The translations under genes were made by a program, and so were the position numbers. From positions 62,001 through 126,000 of the forward strand of contig NZ_QFWW01000020.1 in assembly GCF_003265345.1 (NCBI RefSeq): DNA of 64,000 bases, in the 5' to 3' direction. Origin of the DNA: Lentzea terrae (GTDB lineage: Bacteria; Actinomycetota; Actinomycetes; Mycobacteriales; Pseudonocardiaceae). Under the pieces are notes generated by a model. It did not search any database. It saw only the letters and a program-made list of their open reading frames with translations, and was not told the DNA's origin. Positions 16,306-25,121 of this stretch are shown here, piece by piece. The number at the start of each line of letters is the position of its first letter. The stretch's first letter is position 1.

Positions 16306-17007
16306 ATGACCAACGCACAGACCCGGCGGACGGTGTTGCGCGGCATCGCCCTCGGCGGCCTCTCGGCCGCCGTGGGTGCCTGCGCGTCCGGCACGAGCAC
16401 CGCCCAGGAACACCTGACCACGCCCACAACACCGGACGGTGCGCTGCAACGCCTGTTGGAGGGCAACAAGCGCCTGCTGGCAAACCAGACGCTGCACCCG
16501 CAGACCCTGGACGACATCCGCAAGCACGCCACCGGCCAGGCCCCCTACGCCCAGGTCTTCGGCTGTGCGGACTCGCGCGTGCCCGTCGAAGCGGTGTTCG
16601 ACGAGGACTTCGGCGACGTGTTCGTCACCCGCACCGCCGGCAACGTCCTCTCCGACCCCACCATCGGCACCATCGAGTACGGCGTGCTCGCACTGCAGAC
16701 CCCGCTGATCATGGTGCTGGGTCACCAGAACTGCGGCGCGGTGAAGGCCGCCGTCGACGCGCTGAAGGACCCGGCCAAGCTGCCCACGGGTCCGCTCGGT
16801 GCCCTGGTGTCGGCACTGTTACCGGCGGCGCGGCGAGCGAAGGAGCACAGCGGCGACATCTACGCGGCCGCCCTCGAAGCGCACGTCCGCTCGGTGGTGA
16901 CGACGTTGCAGGGCACTCCGTCGCTCGCCGGGCCGATCGCGGCGGGGACGTTGCGCGTGGTCGGCGCCTCCTACGACCTGTCCACGGGAAAGGTCTCGCT
17001 GTACTGA
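16306..17007 (+). CDS. exported beta-carbonic anhydrase, TAT lipoprotein
   Basis: A 233-residue beta-class carbonic anhydrase. The N-terminus MTNAQTRRTVLRGIALGG has a twin-arginine signal, and VGAC fits a lipobox, so it is probably anchored outside the membrane. The zinc ligands are visible in FGCADSRVP (Cys and the Asp/Arg dyad) and in GHQNCGAV (His and Cys). It interconverts CO2 and bicarbonate. ATG 16306 is chosen because it gives a standard TAT signal and leaves the palindrome outside the gene; ATG 16279 is the alternative. Its 3' end overlaps the ECF sigma factor gene by 37 bp in convergent orientation. Export of a beta-class enzyme is less usual than cytosolic location. Confidence 0.85.
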   Translation: MTNAQTRRTVLRGIALGGLSAAVGACASGTSTAQEHLTTPTTPDGALQRLLEGNKRLLANQTLHPQTLDDIRKHATGQAPYAQVFGCADSRVPVEAVFDEDFGDVFVTRTAGNVLSDPTIGTIEYGVLALQTPLIMVLGHQNCGAVKAAVDALKDPAKLPTGPLGALVSALLPAARRAKEHSGDIYAAALEAHVRSVVTTLQGTPSLAGPIAAGTLRVVGASYDLSTGKVSLY

Positions 17008-17978
17008 ACCGGGAAGCCCGCCGCGGTGACGAGATCCGGGTCCTCGAACTTGGTCGCGCGGGAGAACCGGCCGTCGACCAGGGTCAGCACCCACAGGCAC
17101 TCGGCCCGCAGCACCCCGTCGTCGTCGCGCCGGTAGCCGGCCATGGCGGGCTGACCGTTGGCGCGGGTGGGCAGCATCCGGACGTTGCCGTTCCTGGAGC
17201 TGAAGTTCCGTTCCAGGAACGGGATGCACACGTGCACGCCCTGGAACCAGACGGGGTGCGGCACGGCTTCGAGGCTGAAGTCGTCGTGGATGACCTGGCG
17301 GATGGCGGCGGAGTCCCCTGCCTCGAACGCGGTGATGTACCGATCGAGCAGCACCCGTTCGAGCTCCAGGTCCGGCGACTCCAGCCGTTCGCCCTCCAGG
17401 TCCAGTTCGTCGAGCCGCCTGCGGGCCCGTTGCAGCAGGCTCTTCACGGCGGGAACGCTGACGTCGAGCGTCTCCGCGATCTCGGCGGCCGACCAGGAGA
17501 GCACCTCCCGCAGCAGGAGCGCCGCGCGTTGCCGCACCGGCAGGTACTGCAGTGCCGCGATCAACGCCAGCCGCACCGACTCGCGCAGCACGACCACCTC
17601 GCCCGGCTCGTCGGCACGGCTCAGGACGGCGTCGGGCAACGGTCCGAGCCACGCGATCGACTCGTCGCTGTAGACGTGCACGCCGGGGTCGGTCGCCGGT
17701 GCCCCGAGGCCGGCGGGGAGCACCCGCCGGCTTCGATGGGTCAACGCGGTGATGCAGGTGTTCGTCGCGATCCGGTAGAGCCAGGTCTTGACCGACGACC
17801 GCCCCTCGAAGCCCGCCAGGCCGCGCACCGCCCGCAGGTACGTCTCCTGGACGGCGTCCTCGGCGTCGGGGTACGAGCCGGTCAGCTGGTAGCAGTGCAC
17901 GACCAGCCCGTCGCGCAGCAGGCCGAACTCGTCCTGCAGCCGCCCGGTGGTCAGCGGGGGTAGCACCTCGGCAGACAC
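16971..17978 (-). CDS. ECF sigma factor with SnoaL-like C-terminal domain
   Basis: A 335-residue ECF sigma factor. Region 2 contains DAEDAVQETYLRAVRGLAGF and VKTWLYRIATNTCI; region 4 contains LSWSAAEIAETLDVSVPAVK. The last ~130 residues resemble SnoaL/NTF2-like domains, as in the SigJ-like groups where the tail replaces a separate anti-sigma factor and controls activity. Starts at GTG 17978 with AGGAG 7 nt upstream. No anti-sigma gene is adjacent, consistent with this architecture. Its targets are unknown; it overlaps the carbonic anhydrase gene tail to tail. Confidence 0.88.
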   Translation of the reverse strand: MSAEVLPPLTTGRLQDEFGLLRDGLVVHCYQLTGSYPDAEDAVQETYLRAVRGLAGFEGRSSVKTWLYRIATNTCITALTHRSRRVLPAGLGAPATDPGVHVYSDESIAWLGPLPDAVLSRADEPGEVVVLRESVRLALIAALQYLPVRQRAALLLREVLSWSAAEIAETLDVSVPAVKSLLQRARRRLDELDLEGERLESPDLELERVLLDRYITAFEAGDSAAIRQVIHDDFSLEAVPHPVWFQGVHVCIPFLERNFSSRNGNVRMLPTRANGQPAMAGYRRDDDGVLRAECLWVLTLVDGRFSRATKFEDPDLVTAAGFPVQYSETFPVDRS

Positions 17979-18041
17979 GTCACGCTCCTGGTCGCGGTCG
18001 TCAACTGTTCATTGGACACCGCCGGCCGCGAAAAGGAATCG

Positions 18042-18803
18042 CTACCGCTCCATCTCGGTGCGAAGCAGTTCGAGCGCACCACGGAATCCGGCCGACCCAC
18101 CTCGGTAGAACCGGGGACCGTACGACACCCGTGCCACCCCGAGCGCCTTCAACGCCGCCAGGTCCAGCGAGTCGGTGGTGTTCCCGTTGGCCGGCCCCGG
18201 CACCTCGTCGATCAACCGCCGGAGGTTGTGCTCGGTCGACCCGCCGATCGGATAGACGCAGTCCACACCCGCGTCCCGGTAGAGCCGAGCCCGCCGGATC
18301 GCCTCGTCCAACCGGTCCTCCGAGGGAATCCCGCTGGACGGCAGAAACACGTCGATCCGCGCGTTGAGCACGATCGGCACCCCGGCGGCGTCAGCGGCCG
18401 CCCGCACCCCGGCAAGCCGATCAGCCTGCGCGGCAGCGTCCACGAGACCACCAGCCCGGTGGTCGGTGTCTTCGAGGTTGCAGCCGGACGCGCCGGCTTC
18501 GAGCAGTCGCGAAACGAACTCGTCCGGCGGCAGGCCGTAGCCCGCCTCCGCGTCCACGGTCACCGGCACGGACACGGCCGCGGAGATCCGCGCGACGGCC
18601 GCGAACATCTCCTGCCACGGCGCCTGCTCACCGTCCTCGTGCCCGAGCACCTCCGCCACGGCGGCGCTCGAGGTCGCCACAACGGGGAAACCCAGCTCTG
18701 CCACCAGCTCGGCGCTGGCCGGGTCCCACGCGTTCGGCAGGACGAGCAGCTTGCCGAAGTGGAGCTCGCGCAGCAGGTCGGCGTGTGCCAACAGGTCGGA
18801 CAT
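18042..18803 (-). CDS. PEP-mutase/isocitrate-lyase superfamily protein
   Basis: A 253-residue TIM-barrel protein of the phosphoenolpyruvate mutase-like branch. Visible landmarks are LLVLPNAWDPASAELVAELG, the metal-site VTVDAEAGYG and the NLEDTDH loop. The canonical catalytic loop cysteine of isocitrate lyase (KKCGH) is absent, so a 2-methylisocitrate or isocitrate lyase role is unlikely; many such proteins have unknown C-C or C-P lyase activity. ATG 18803 follows AGGGG by 6 nt. It starts 3 bp after the stop of the MFS exporter gene, so the two form an operon. Confidence 0.85.
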   Translation of the reverse strand: MSDLLAHADLLRELHFGKLLVLPNAWDPASAELVAELGFPVVATSSAAVAEVLGHEDGEQAPWQEMFAAVARISAAVSVPVTVDAEAGYGLPPDEFVSRLLEAGASGCNLEDTDHRAGGLVDAAAQADRLAGVRAAADAAGVPIVLNARIDVFLPSSGIPSEDRLDEAIRRARLYRDAGVDCVYPIGGSTEHNLRRLIDEVPGPANGNTTDSLDLAALKALGVARVSYGPRFYRGGSAGFRGALELLRTEMER

Positions 18804-18806
18804 TTA

Positions 18807-20177
18807 CTACCCCTTTCGCGGAATGACGGTTCCGGCGAGCGCGCCCACCACCGCGAGGCCCGCACCGGTCAGGACGGCGGCGCTGAAGCCGCGGGAGAAC
18901 TCGGCATCCGACGCGTAGCTCCCGGCCGCGGTGAACCCGACGACCAGCACTGCCACGCCGAACGCGCCGCCGAGCTGCCGCATCGAGCTGAACGCACCGG
19001 AGGCCTTGCCGAGGAACTGCGGCGCCACCGAGGTCAGCACGGCGCTCTGCGCGGCGGGCAGGCACATCGCGATGCCCGTGCCCGACAACAGCATCGGGCC
19101 GATGATCATCAAGTAGCCGACGGCGGGATCGGCGACGAGAGCGAGCCAGACCAGTGCGAGGGCGTGCAGGCCGAGCCCGGTGACGACGAAGGGCCGTTCC
19201 CCGAACCGGCCGACCTGCCGGCCCACCCACTGCGGGACGAACACGGCCGTGAGCCCCCACGGCGCCAGCCCCAGCCCGGCGGCCAGCGGCCCGTACCCCA
19301 GTCCGGTCTGCAGGAACTGGGCCATGAAGAACACCACGCCGAACGCGGAGGCCCAGTGGAAGAAGATCACGACGTTGGCGGCCGTGAACCCGCGCGACCG
19401 GAACAGGTGCAGCGGCAGCATCGGATGCGCCGCCCGGCGTTGCCAGCCGAGGAACATCCCGATCGCGACCAGTCCGGCCACGGCGAATCCCGCGTCGCCG
19501 TGGACCAGCGCCCACATCAGCCCGAACGTGCCGACGCCGGCCAGCACCAGTCCGGGAACGTCGATCACACGATCCGGCCCGTCGCTCTCATCGATCTTCG
19601 TGAGCGCGAGGTAGATCAACCCGATCCCGAGCGGCACGTTGATCCAGAAGATCCACGGCCAGGAGATCCCGGCCACCACGGCCCCGCCGACCAGCGGCCC
19701 CAACGCCACGGCAACGCCGCTCACGCCGGCGAACACACCGAGGGCGCGAGGACGAAGTTCTGGTGGGAAAGCCGCCCCCAGCAACGCGAGGGCGAGCGGC
19801 ATGATGAACGCCGCCCCGGCGCCCTGCAGCAGCCGGCCGGCGACCAGGACCTCGATGTCCGGCGCGACCGCGCAGACCAGTGACGCCACCGCGAACACCG
19901 TCACGCCTGCCGTGAACACGCGCCGGCGGCCCCACCTGTCACCAGCCGCCGCGGCCGTCATGAGCAGCACGGCGAAGCTGAGCCCATAGGCGTTCACCGT
20001 CCACTCCAACTCGGTGAGCGACGCACCGAGATCGGTTCGGATCGCCGTCAGCGCGGTCGCCACGACCAGCGCGTCGAGCACGACCATCAGCGACGCGACC
20101 GAGGTGATCACGAGCACCCACGTCCGCCTCGTTCGCTCCACGACCGCCAGCACGTCCGTCTCCTCTGCCTCCGGCAC
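18807..20177 (-). CDS. DHA2-type MFS multidrug exporter
   Basis: A 456-residue membrane protein with about fourteen hydrophobic segments, typical of the DHA2 (EmrB/QacA) drug:proton antiporters. The first helix is followed by LDALVVATALTAIRTDLGAS, and motif A appears as GDRWGRRRVF. Motif C-like glycine-rich VALGPLVGGAVV is seen in helix 5. GTG 20177 is the chosen start; the N-terminus is poorly constrained. It is the first gene of an operon with the PEP-mutase-like gene. The exported compound is unknown. No regulator is adjacent. Confidence 0.88.
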   Translation of the reverse strand: MPEAEETDVLAVVERTRRTWVLVITSVASLMVVLDALVVATALTAIRTDLGASLTELEWTVNAYGLSFAVLLMTAAAAGDRWGRRRVFTAGVTVFAVASLVCAVAPDIEVLVAGRLLQGAGAAFIMPLALALLGAAFPPELRPRALGVFAGVSGVAVALGPLVGGAVVAGISWPWIFWINVPLGIGLIYLALTKIDESDGPDRVIDVPGLVLAGVGTFGLMWALVHGDAGFAVAGLVAIGMFLGWQRRAAHPMLPLHLFRSRGFTAANVVIFFHWASAFGVVFFMAQFLQTGLGYGPLAAGLGLAPWGLTAVFVPQWVGRQVGRFGERPFVVTGLGLHALALVWLALVADPAVGYLMIIGPMLLSGTGIAMCLPAAQSAVLTSVAPQFLGKASGAFSSMRQLGGAFGVAVLVVGFTAAGSYASDAEFSRGFSAAVLTGAGLAVVGALAGTVIPRKG

Positions 20178-20219
20178 TCTTCGGAGACTTGGACTCGGAA
20201 CGACGCCGCGAGGAATCGG

Positions 20220-21422
20220 TCAGTGGCTGTGGCGGATCGCCACCAACGCGATGTCGTCGGTCGCGGGCTGGTAGCCGACCATCGTCGCCATCACCCGGTT
20301 GCACGCCGACTCCGGGCCCATCGGACTGACGATCTGCCGCAACCGCTCCAGGCCGACGTCGAGGTCCTGCCCGCGGCGTTCCACCAGACCGTCGGTGTAG
20401 AGCACGATCAGCGTGCCCGGCGGCACGTCCAGGTCGACGCTGCGGCGGCCGCTGGTGCCGAGCTCGAACCCGATCGGCGGACCGATGTGGGCGGGCACGA
20501 ACCGGGCCTGTTCGCCCGGCACCGCGAGCACCGGCAGCAGGTGCCCGGCCACGGCGAGGGTCATCCGGTGGGTCGCCGTGTCGATGACCGCGTAGGCGAC
20601 CGTGGCCATGGTGTTGTGCTCGAAGTAGCTGGCTTTCCGGTCGAGCTTGCAGAGCACCTGCGCGGGATCGAAGTAGTCCAACGCGTAGGCGCGCAACGCG
20701 CTCCGCAACCGGCCCATCACCACCGCGGCCTGCAGCCCGCTGCCCGCGACGTCGCCGATCACCACGCCGATGCGGTCACCCGGCAGTTCGAACACGTCGT
20801 ACCAGTCGCCACCGACGCCGCTCTCCGCGCCGGGCACGTAGCGGGCCGCCAGCTCCCAGCCCTCGGTGCTCGGCAGGCGTGCGGGCAGCAGGCTCTCCTG
20901 CAGCAACGTGGCGGCGGCGCGCTCGGACCGGGTGCGGTCCACGTAGACGGCCACCGCGAGGCGGTCGGCGAAGAGCTGCAGCGCTTCCTTCTCCTCGTCG
21001 GTGAACCGGCGGGACGTGGTGCTGCCGACGTGCACGACCCCGGTCACCTCGCCCTGGGCGATCATCGGCGCACCGAGCAGCACCCGCAGGCCGTGCTCCC
21101 ACAGCAGCGGGTTGACCACAGTGGACTCGTCGACGTGCTCGATCTGCACCGGTTCCCGCAGCTGCGCCACCCGGCCGGCGAAGCCCTTGCCCACCGGCAC
21201 GCGCACGCCCTGGAAGACCTCTTCCTCCAGCCCGGAGGTCGCTCGCGCCACGAGCTGGGTGCCGCTGCGGTCCATCAGCAGGACGGTGACGGTGTCGACC
21301 GCGAGCAGTTCGCGGGCGCGCTGCAGCAGGACTTCGAGCAGCTTGTCGAGGTCGAGCTCCTTGAGCGCCCCGTCCGTGACCGCGTCGAGGACGCGCAGGC
21401 GCACACTCCCGTCCTCGGTCAT
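20220..21422 (-). CDS. GAF-domain SpoIIE-type protein phosphatase
   Basis: A 400-residue regulator. A GAF domain covers about residues 15-165 (LAVDTVTVLLMDRSGTQLVA, FTDEEKEALQLFADRLA), followed by a PP2C/SpoIIE phosphatase domain (about 190-400) with the metal-site motifs GGDWYDVF, GDVAGSG, YTDGLVE and TDDIALV. Such proteins dephosphorylate anti-anti-sigma factors in partner-switching pathways, with GAF as the sensor. No anti-sigma or STAS gene is next to it, so partners are elsewhere. ATG 21422 has GGAGG 4 nt upstream. It stands alone behind the HxlR gene on the same strand. Confidence 0.88.
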   Translation of the reverse strand: MTEDGSVRLRVLDAVTDGALKELDLDKLLEVLLQRARELLAVDTVTVLLMDRSGTQLVARATSGLEEEVFQGVRVPVGKGFAGRVAQLREPVQIEHVDESTVVNPLLWEHGLRVLLGAPMIAQGEVTGVVHVGSTTSRRFTDEEKEALQLFADRLAVAVYVDRTRSERAAATLLQESLLPARLPSTEGWELAARYVPGAESGVGGDWYDVFELPGDRIGVVIGDVAGSGLQAAVVMGRLRSALRAYALDYFDPAQVLCKLDRKASYFEHNTMATVAYAVIDTATHRMTLAVAGHLLPVLAVPGEQARFVPAHIGPPIGFELGTSGRRSVDLDVPPGTLIVLYTDGLVERRGQDLDVGLERLRQIVSPMGPESACNRVMATMVGYQPATDDIALVAIRHSH

Positions 21423-21463
21423 GCCACCTCCACACCTCGCGCTGCCAGCCAGTCTCCCACGGC

Positions 21464-21781
21464 TCAGGCAGGTGCGATCACCACGCCGGTGCGTGCGGCG
21501 CGCTGCGCACCCCAGTCGTAGAGGGCCTGGAGCGCGGGTCCGAGGCTCCGGCCTTCGTCGGTGAGGGAGTACTCGACGTGCGGCGGCACCTCCGCCCGCG
21601 CCACCAGGCCGGCCGCCTGCAGCTCGCGGAGCCGCTGCACGAACATCTTCTCGCTGATGCCGGGCACCTTGCGGCGCAGCTCGCCGTAGTGGTGCGGGCG
21701 TTGTTTGAGGTGGGCGAGGAGGACGGCCCGCCACTTGCCGCCGATGACGTCGAGGGCCAGCTCGACCGGACAGTTGTACAT
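21464..21781 (-). CDS. HxlR-family transcription regulator
   Basis: A 105-residue winged-helix regulator. It has the family Cys near the N-terminus (MYNCPVELALDVIGGKWRAV), the LRRKVPGISEKMFVQRLREL recognition region and VEYSLTDEGRSL. HxlR proteins respond to aldehydes, quinones or redox state through the conserved Cys, here Cys4. ATG 21781 has GAGGAG 3-4 nt upstream. It is divergent from the truncated globin gene, with 61 bp between starts, so joint control of the two is likely. Confidence 0.88.
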   Translation of the reverse strand: MYNCPVELALDVIGGKWRAVLLAHLKQRPHHYGELRRKVPGISEKMFVQRLRELQAAGLVARAEVPPHVEYSLTDEGRSLGPALQALYDWGAQRAARTGVVIAPA

Positions 21782-21842
21782 GGGCTCCTCACCAAAAGGT
21801 GCGTACTTGCCGGGCCGTGCGCGTGCTGCTGGAGTTGGCGCC

Positions 21843-22316
21843 GTGATCGACAACCAGTCAACACCAACGCTGTACACCTGGGCGGGCGGCGCGGACGCGT
21901 TGCTGCGCCTCACTGAGGCGTTCTACCGGAAGGTCGCGGAGGACGAGCTGCTCGCGCCGGTGTTCGCCGGCATGGACCCCGGACACGCGCGCTACGTGGC
22001 GCTGTGGCTGGGCGAGGTCTTCGGCGGACCGGCCGCGTACACCGAGGAGCGCGGCGGCTACGAGTTCATGCTGTCCAAGCACCTCGGCCGCGCCATCACC
22101 GAACAGCAGCGCCGCCGGTGGTTGAACCTCATCATGGACGCGGCGGACGAGGTGCAGCTGCCGGACGACCCGGAGTTCCGCGCCGCGTTCGTGTCCTATC
22201 TGGAGTGGGGCACCCGGCTGGCGGTGCAGAACTCCGCACCGGACGCCAAGCCGTTCCACGGGGCGCCGGTGCCGAAGTGGGGCTGGGGCGTGGCGCCGCC
22301 GTACGTCCAGGGTTGA
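21843..22316 (+). CDS. group II truncated hemoglobin
   Basis: A 157-residue globin of the trHb2 type. The heme-binding region shows FMLSKHLGRAITEQQRRRW, with the proximal His in KHLGRAI. An N-terminal LTEAFYRKVAEDELLAPVFAGM matches helices A-B, and the C-terminus carries a longer tail (PFHGAPVPKWGWG). Group II globins bind O2 and NO and serve in oxygen handling or NO detoxification. The start is GTG 21843; the frame is open upstream over the HxlR gene but that is antisense. Its 3' end runs against the truncated S8 protease remnant, so the globin probably sits where part of that gene was lost. Confidence 0.88.
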   Translation: MIDNQSTPTLYTWAGGADALLRLTEAFYRKVAEDELLAPVFAGMDPGHARYVALWLGEVFGGPAAYTEERGGYEFMLSKHLGRAITEQQRRRWLNLIMDAADEVQLPDDPEFRAAFVSYLEWGTRLAVQNSAPDAKPFHGAPVPKWGWGVAPPYVQG

Positions 22317-22317
22317 G

Positions 22318-22909
22318 CGGGGAGAGGCCGGCGAACCTGCTGCCACGCCTGCGGCGCACCGATCTGCGCGGCACTGCGGTCGAGCGAGGCGGTGATCCTG
22401 CCGTCGAGCCACACCTTCGCCGCGCCCGCCGTGCGCGCAGCCGACCAGAAACCGCCCTTCTTGTCCGCCGTGACGGCGTGGGCGTTGATGCTGGGCAACG
22501 ACTTCGCGTCCGCCGAACGCAAGGTCGCGCCGCCCTGCACGATCAGCGGGATCGAGTTGCGGCTCGCGTCGTCGTAGCCGGACCGCGCGAGCAGCGAGAC
22601 GTCGAACAGCCGCTGGTCCAACGTGCCGGCGTCGATCTGCGGCACGGCGTCGAGCGGGATGACGTGCAGGTCGCCCCGCTCGTCGGTGTAGTGGTGGAAG
22701 CGGACGCCTTCGCGGCCCTTCGCGGCGTGCGTCCGCACTTCCCCGTTGGCCACGTGCACGAGGTCACCGGTGATCAGCGTGACCGTTGTCGTCAGACCAC
22801 CCGCCTTGACCTGCTGCGGTGTGGTCGTCTCCCCCATGGCCGGCGGTACGGCGGCCGAGGTGATGCCCACGGCTGCCGCCGGCCCAACGGCGAGAATGGA
22901 TTTCTTCAA
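22318..22909 (-). pseudogene. 5' fragment of a secreted S8 (subtilisin-like) protease gene
   Basis: About 195 residues match the signal peptide and inhibitor-like propeptide of large actinomycete S8 proteases: MKKSILAVGPAAAVGITSAA, VTLITGDLVHVANGEVR, LDQRLFDVSLLARSGYDD, LPSINAHAVTADKKGGFW and VWLDGRITASLDRSAAQIGA. The fragment stops just where the catalytic domain would begin, and none of the Asp/His/Ser triad remains; the frame then reads antisense to the globin gene. It starts at TTG 22909 with AGGGGAG 6 nt upstream. It could still be expressed as a secreted propeptide, but no protease activity is possible. Confidence 0.75.
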
Positions 22910-23127
22910 CGCGAACTCCCCTTGCTCGGCGTCGGAGGGGCGATGTTGCCCTCGGTGACACAGATACCGCAGAGAGTGGTCTTGTTGCCTTTTTCCAGAT
23001 CAGATGTCCCGAATGACGTCCTGAACCACCGATTCGGCCCCTGACGGACCTGACGCGCGCAACTAGGCCGTTCGGGTTACCTTCAGATTCCCGGTGACCG
23101 GGCAACACGCCGGGATCGGAGGTCACC

Positions 23128-25104
23128 ATGGCCGTGGCGCGCGACTCCGTGCCCGCCTGGGTCGACCCCATGCTCGCCAAGCCCGACGGCGGCCGCCTGC
23201 GCGAGGGCCCGCAGTGGGCGTACGAGTACAAACTGGACGGTTACCGCGTGGCGATGCGGATCGCCGCCACCGGCGCCACGGTGCTGACCAGCCGCAACGG
23301 CCTCGACCTCACCGCGGAGTTCGCCGAGCTGACCGGCGTGCTCGCCCCGGCCTTGCGCGGGCGCCCAGCGGTGCTCGACGGCGAGGTCGTGGTCTACAAC
23401 GAGTCCGGCCAGATCGACTTCGGTCTGCTGCAGCAACGGCGCGGCCGCTTCCAGAAGCACCGGACGGCCCGGCGTGAGCAGCCGTTCGACGACGTCCCCG
23501 TCCGGTTCCTGGTGTTCGACCTGCTGCAGTTCGGTGAGCAGATGCTGCTGGACCAGCCCTACGAGCAACGGCGACGCCGACTCACCGAGCTCGACATGCC
23601 CGATCCGTTCCGCATCGCGGTCGTGCCGTCGTTCACCCCAGGCGACCTGGCCGCCGAGCGCCTGACCCCGCAGCGGCTGCTCGACCGCGTCGCCGCCGAG
23701 GGGCACGAAGGACTCGTGGCCAAGCGCCTCGACTCGCCCTACCTCCCCGGCAAACGGCCGGACTTCTGGTGCAAGCACCCGCTCGTGCAGACGCGCGAGG
23801 TCATCGTGTGCGGGTGGCGGCCAGGTCAGAGCGGGTTCACCGGGACCGTCGGCGGTCTGCTGCTCGGCGCGCACGACCCGGACACCGGTGAGCTCGTCTA
23901 CATCGGCGACGTCGGCACCGGCTTCACCCGGCAGGACCGGGATCAACTGCGCGACCGGCTGGAACCCTTGGAACGCAAGAGCCATCCCTTCGCGATCACT
24001 CCCCCGCGCGAAGACGTCGTCCGTGCGCGCTGGGTGGATCCCGTGCTGGTCGGCGAGGTGCGGTTCCGGCAGTTCACCCGCGGCGAGGACGGCCGGCTGC
24101 GGCACACCGCCTGGCGAGGCCTGCGCGCCGACCGCGACCAGGGCGAGGTGACCGCACCGCAGCCCGGCCGTCCCGCCCCCGAAGCACCCGAGATCGGCAC
24201 CCGCGTGACGGTCAAGGCGGGCAGCCGCACGCTGAGTCTGTCCAATCTGGACAAGCAGCTCTACCCGGACGGCACGACGAAGAGCGAGGTGATCTCCTAC
24301 TACAGCCGGATAGCACCGGTGCTGCTGCCGCACCTGCGCGACCGGCCCGTCACGTTCGTGCGCTTCCCCAACGGGGTGCACGGCCAGAAGTTCTTCCAGA
24401 AGAACACCGACGCGAGCGCACCGGCCTGGCTGCCGACCGTGCCGTTGCGCGGCGGAGGTTCCCGCAAAGGCGGTGACGAGATCGTCCGCTATCCGTTGCT
24501 GCACGAGCTCGCCGCGCTCGTGTGGGCCGCCAACCTCGCCGCGCTCGAACTGCACGTTCCACAGTGGACTGTCGAGAACGGCATCAGGAACACGCCGGAC
24601 CGGCTGGTGTTCGACCTCGACCCCGGCCCAGGCACCACGATCGTCGACTGCTGCCGGGTGGCCGAACGGCTGCACGACGTGCTGACCGCGAACGGGCTCG
24701 TGCCGGTGGCGACCACCTCGGGTTCGAAGGGCCTGCAGATCTACGCCGGCATCGAGACGACGAGCACGCCGGCACCCTCGAACTACGCGAAGGCCATCGC
24801 CACGGCCTTCGAACGCGAGACGCCCGAGCAGGTGACCGCCACGATGTCCAAGGCGCGCCGCGAGGGCAGGATCTTCATCGACTGGAGCCAGAACAACCCC
24901 GCCAAGACCACCATCTCGCCCTATTCGTTGCGGGGCCGCGACGAGCCCACGGTGGCCACGCCGGTCACCTGGGACGAGGTCCGCGCCTGCCGCGACCCCG
25001 AGCGGCTGGTGTTCACTCTGGACGAGGTCCTCGATCGGGTGACAGAGCTCGGCGACCTGTTCGCGCCGACCCGCACCGAGGTCGCCCGACTCGGCGACAC
25101 CTGA
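23128..25104 (+). CDS. ligD: LigD-type ATP-dependent DNA ligase with C-terminal polymerase domain
   Basis: A 658-residue two-domain repair enzyme. The N-terminal ligase domain (about 1-330) holds the adenylated Lys35 in YEYKLDGYR and the later VAKRLDSPYLPGKR motif. The C-terminal primase/polymerase domain (about 350-650) has LSNLDKQLYPDG and the catalytic FDLDPGPG aspartates near 495-497. The 3'-phosphoesterase domain found in many LigD proteins is absent, and the order is ligase-polymerase. Such enzymes act with Ku in non-homologous end joining, but no ku gene lies in this window. ATG 23128 follows GGAGG by 6 nt. It is monocistronic. Confidence 0.93.
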   Translation: MAVARDSVPAWVDPMLAKPDGGRLREGPQWAYEYKLDGYRVAMRIAATGATVLTSRNGLDLTAEFAELTGVLAPALRGRPAVLDGEVVVYNESGQIDFGLLQQRRGRFQKHRTARREQPFDDVPVRFLVFDLLQFGEQMLLDQPYEQRRRRLTELDMPDPFRIAVVPSFTPGDLAAERLTPQRLLDRVAAEGHEGLVAKRLDSPYLPGKRPDFWCKHPLVQTREVIVCGWRPGQSGFTGTVGGLLLGAHDPDTGELVYIGDVGTGFTRQDRDQLRDRLEPLERKSHPFAITPPREDVVRARWVDPVLVGEVRFRQFTRGEDGRLRHTAWRGLRADRDQGEVTAPQPGRPAPEAPEIGTRVTVKAGSRTLSLSNLDKQLYPDGTTKSEVISYYSRIAPVLLPHLRDRPVTFVRFPNGVHGQKFFQKNTDASAPAWLPTVPLRGGGSRKGGDEIVRYPLLHELAALVWAANLAALELHVPQWTVENGIRNTPDRLVFDLDPGPGTTIVDCCRVAERLHDVLTANGLVPVATTSGSKGLQIYAGIETTSTPAPSNYAKAIATAFERETPEQVTATMSKARREGRIFIDWSQNNPAKTTISPYSLRGRDEPTVATPVTWDEVRACRDPERLVFTLDEVLDRVTELGDLFAPTRTEVARLGDT

Positions 25105-25121
25105 CCATGACCGGTCCCGGC

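Noticed and set aside
18012-19883. 623-residue plus-strand open frame opposite the PEP-mutase and MFS genes
   Set aside because: Arg/Gln/His-rich with no domain; antisense to two genes with clear motifs.
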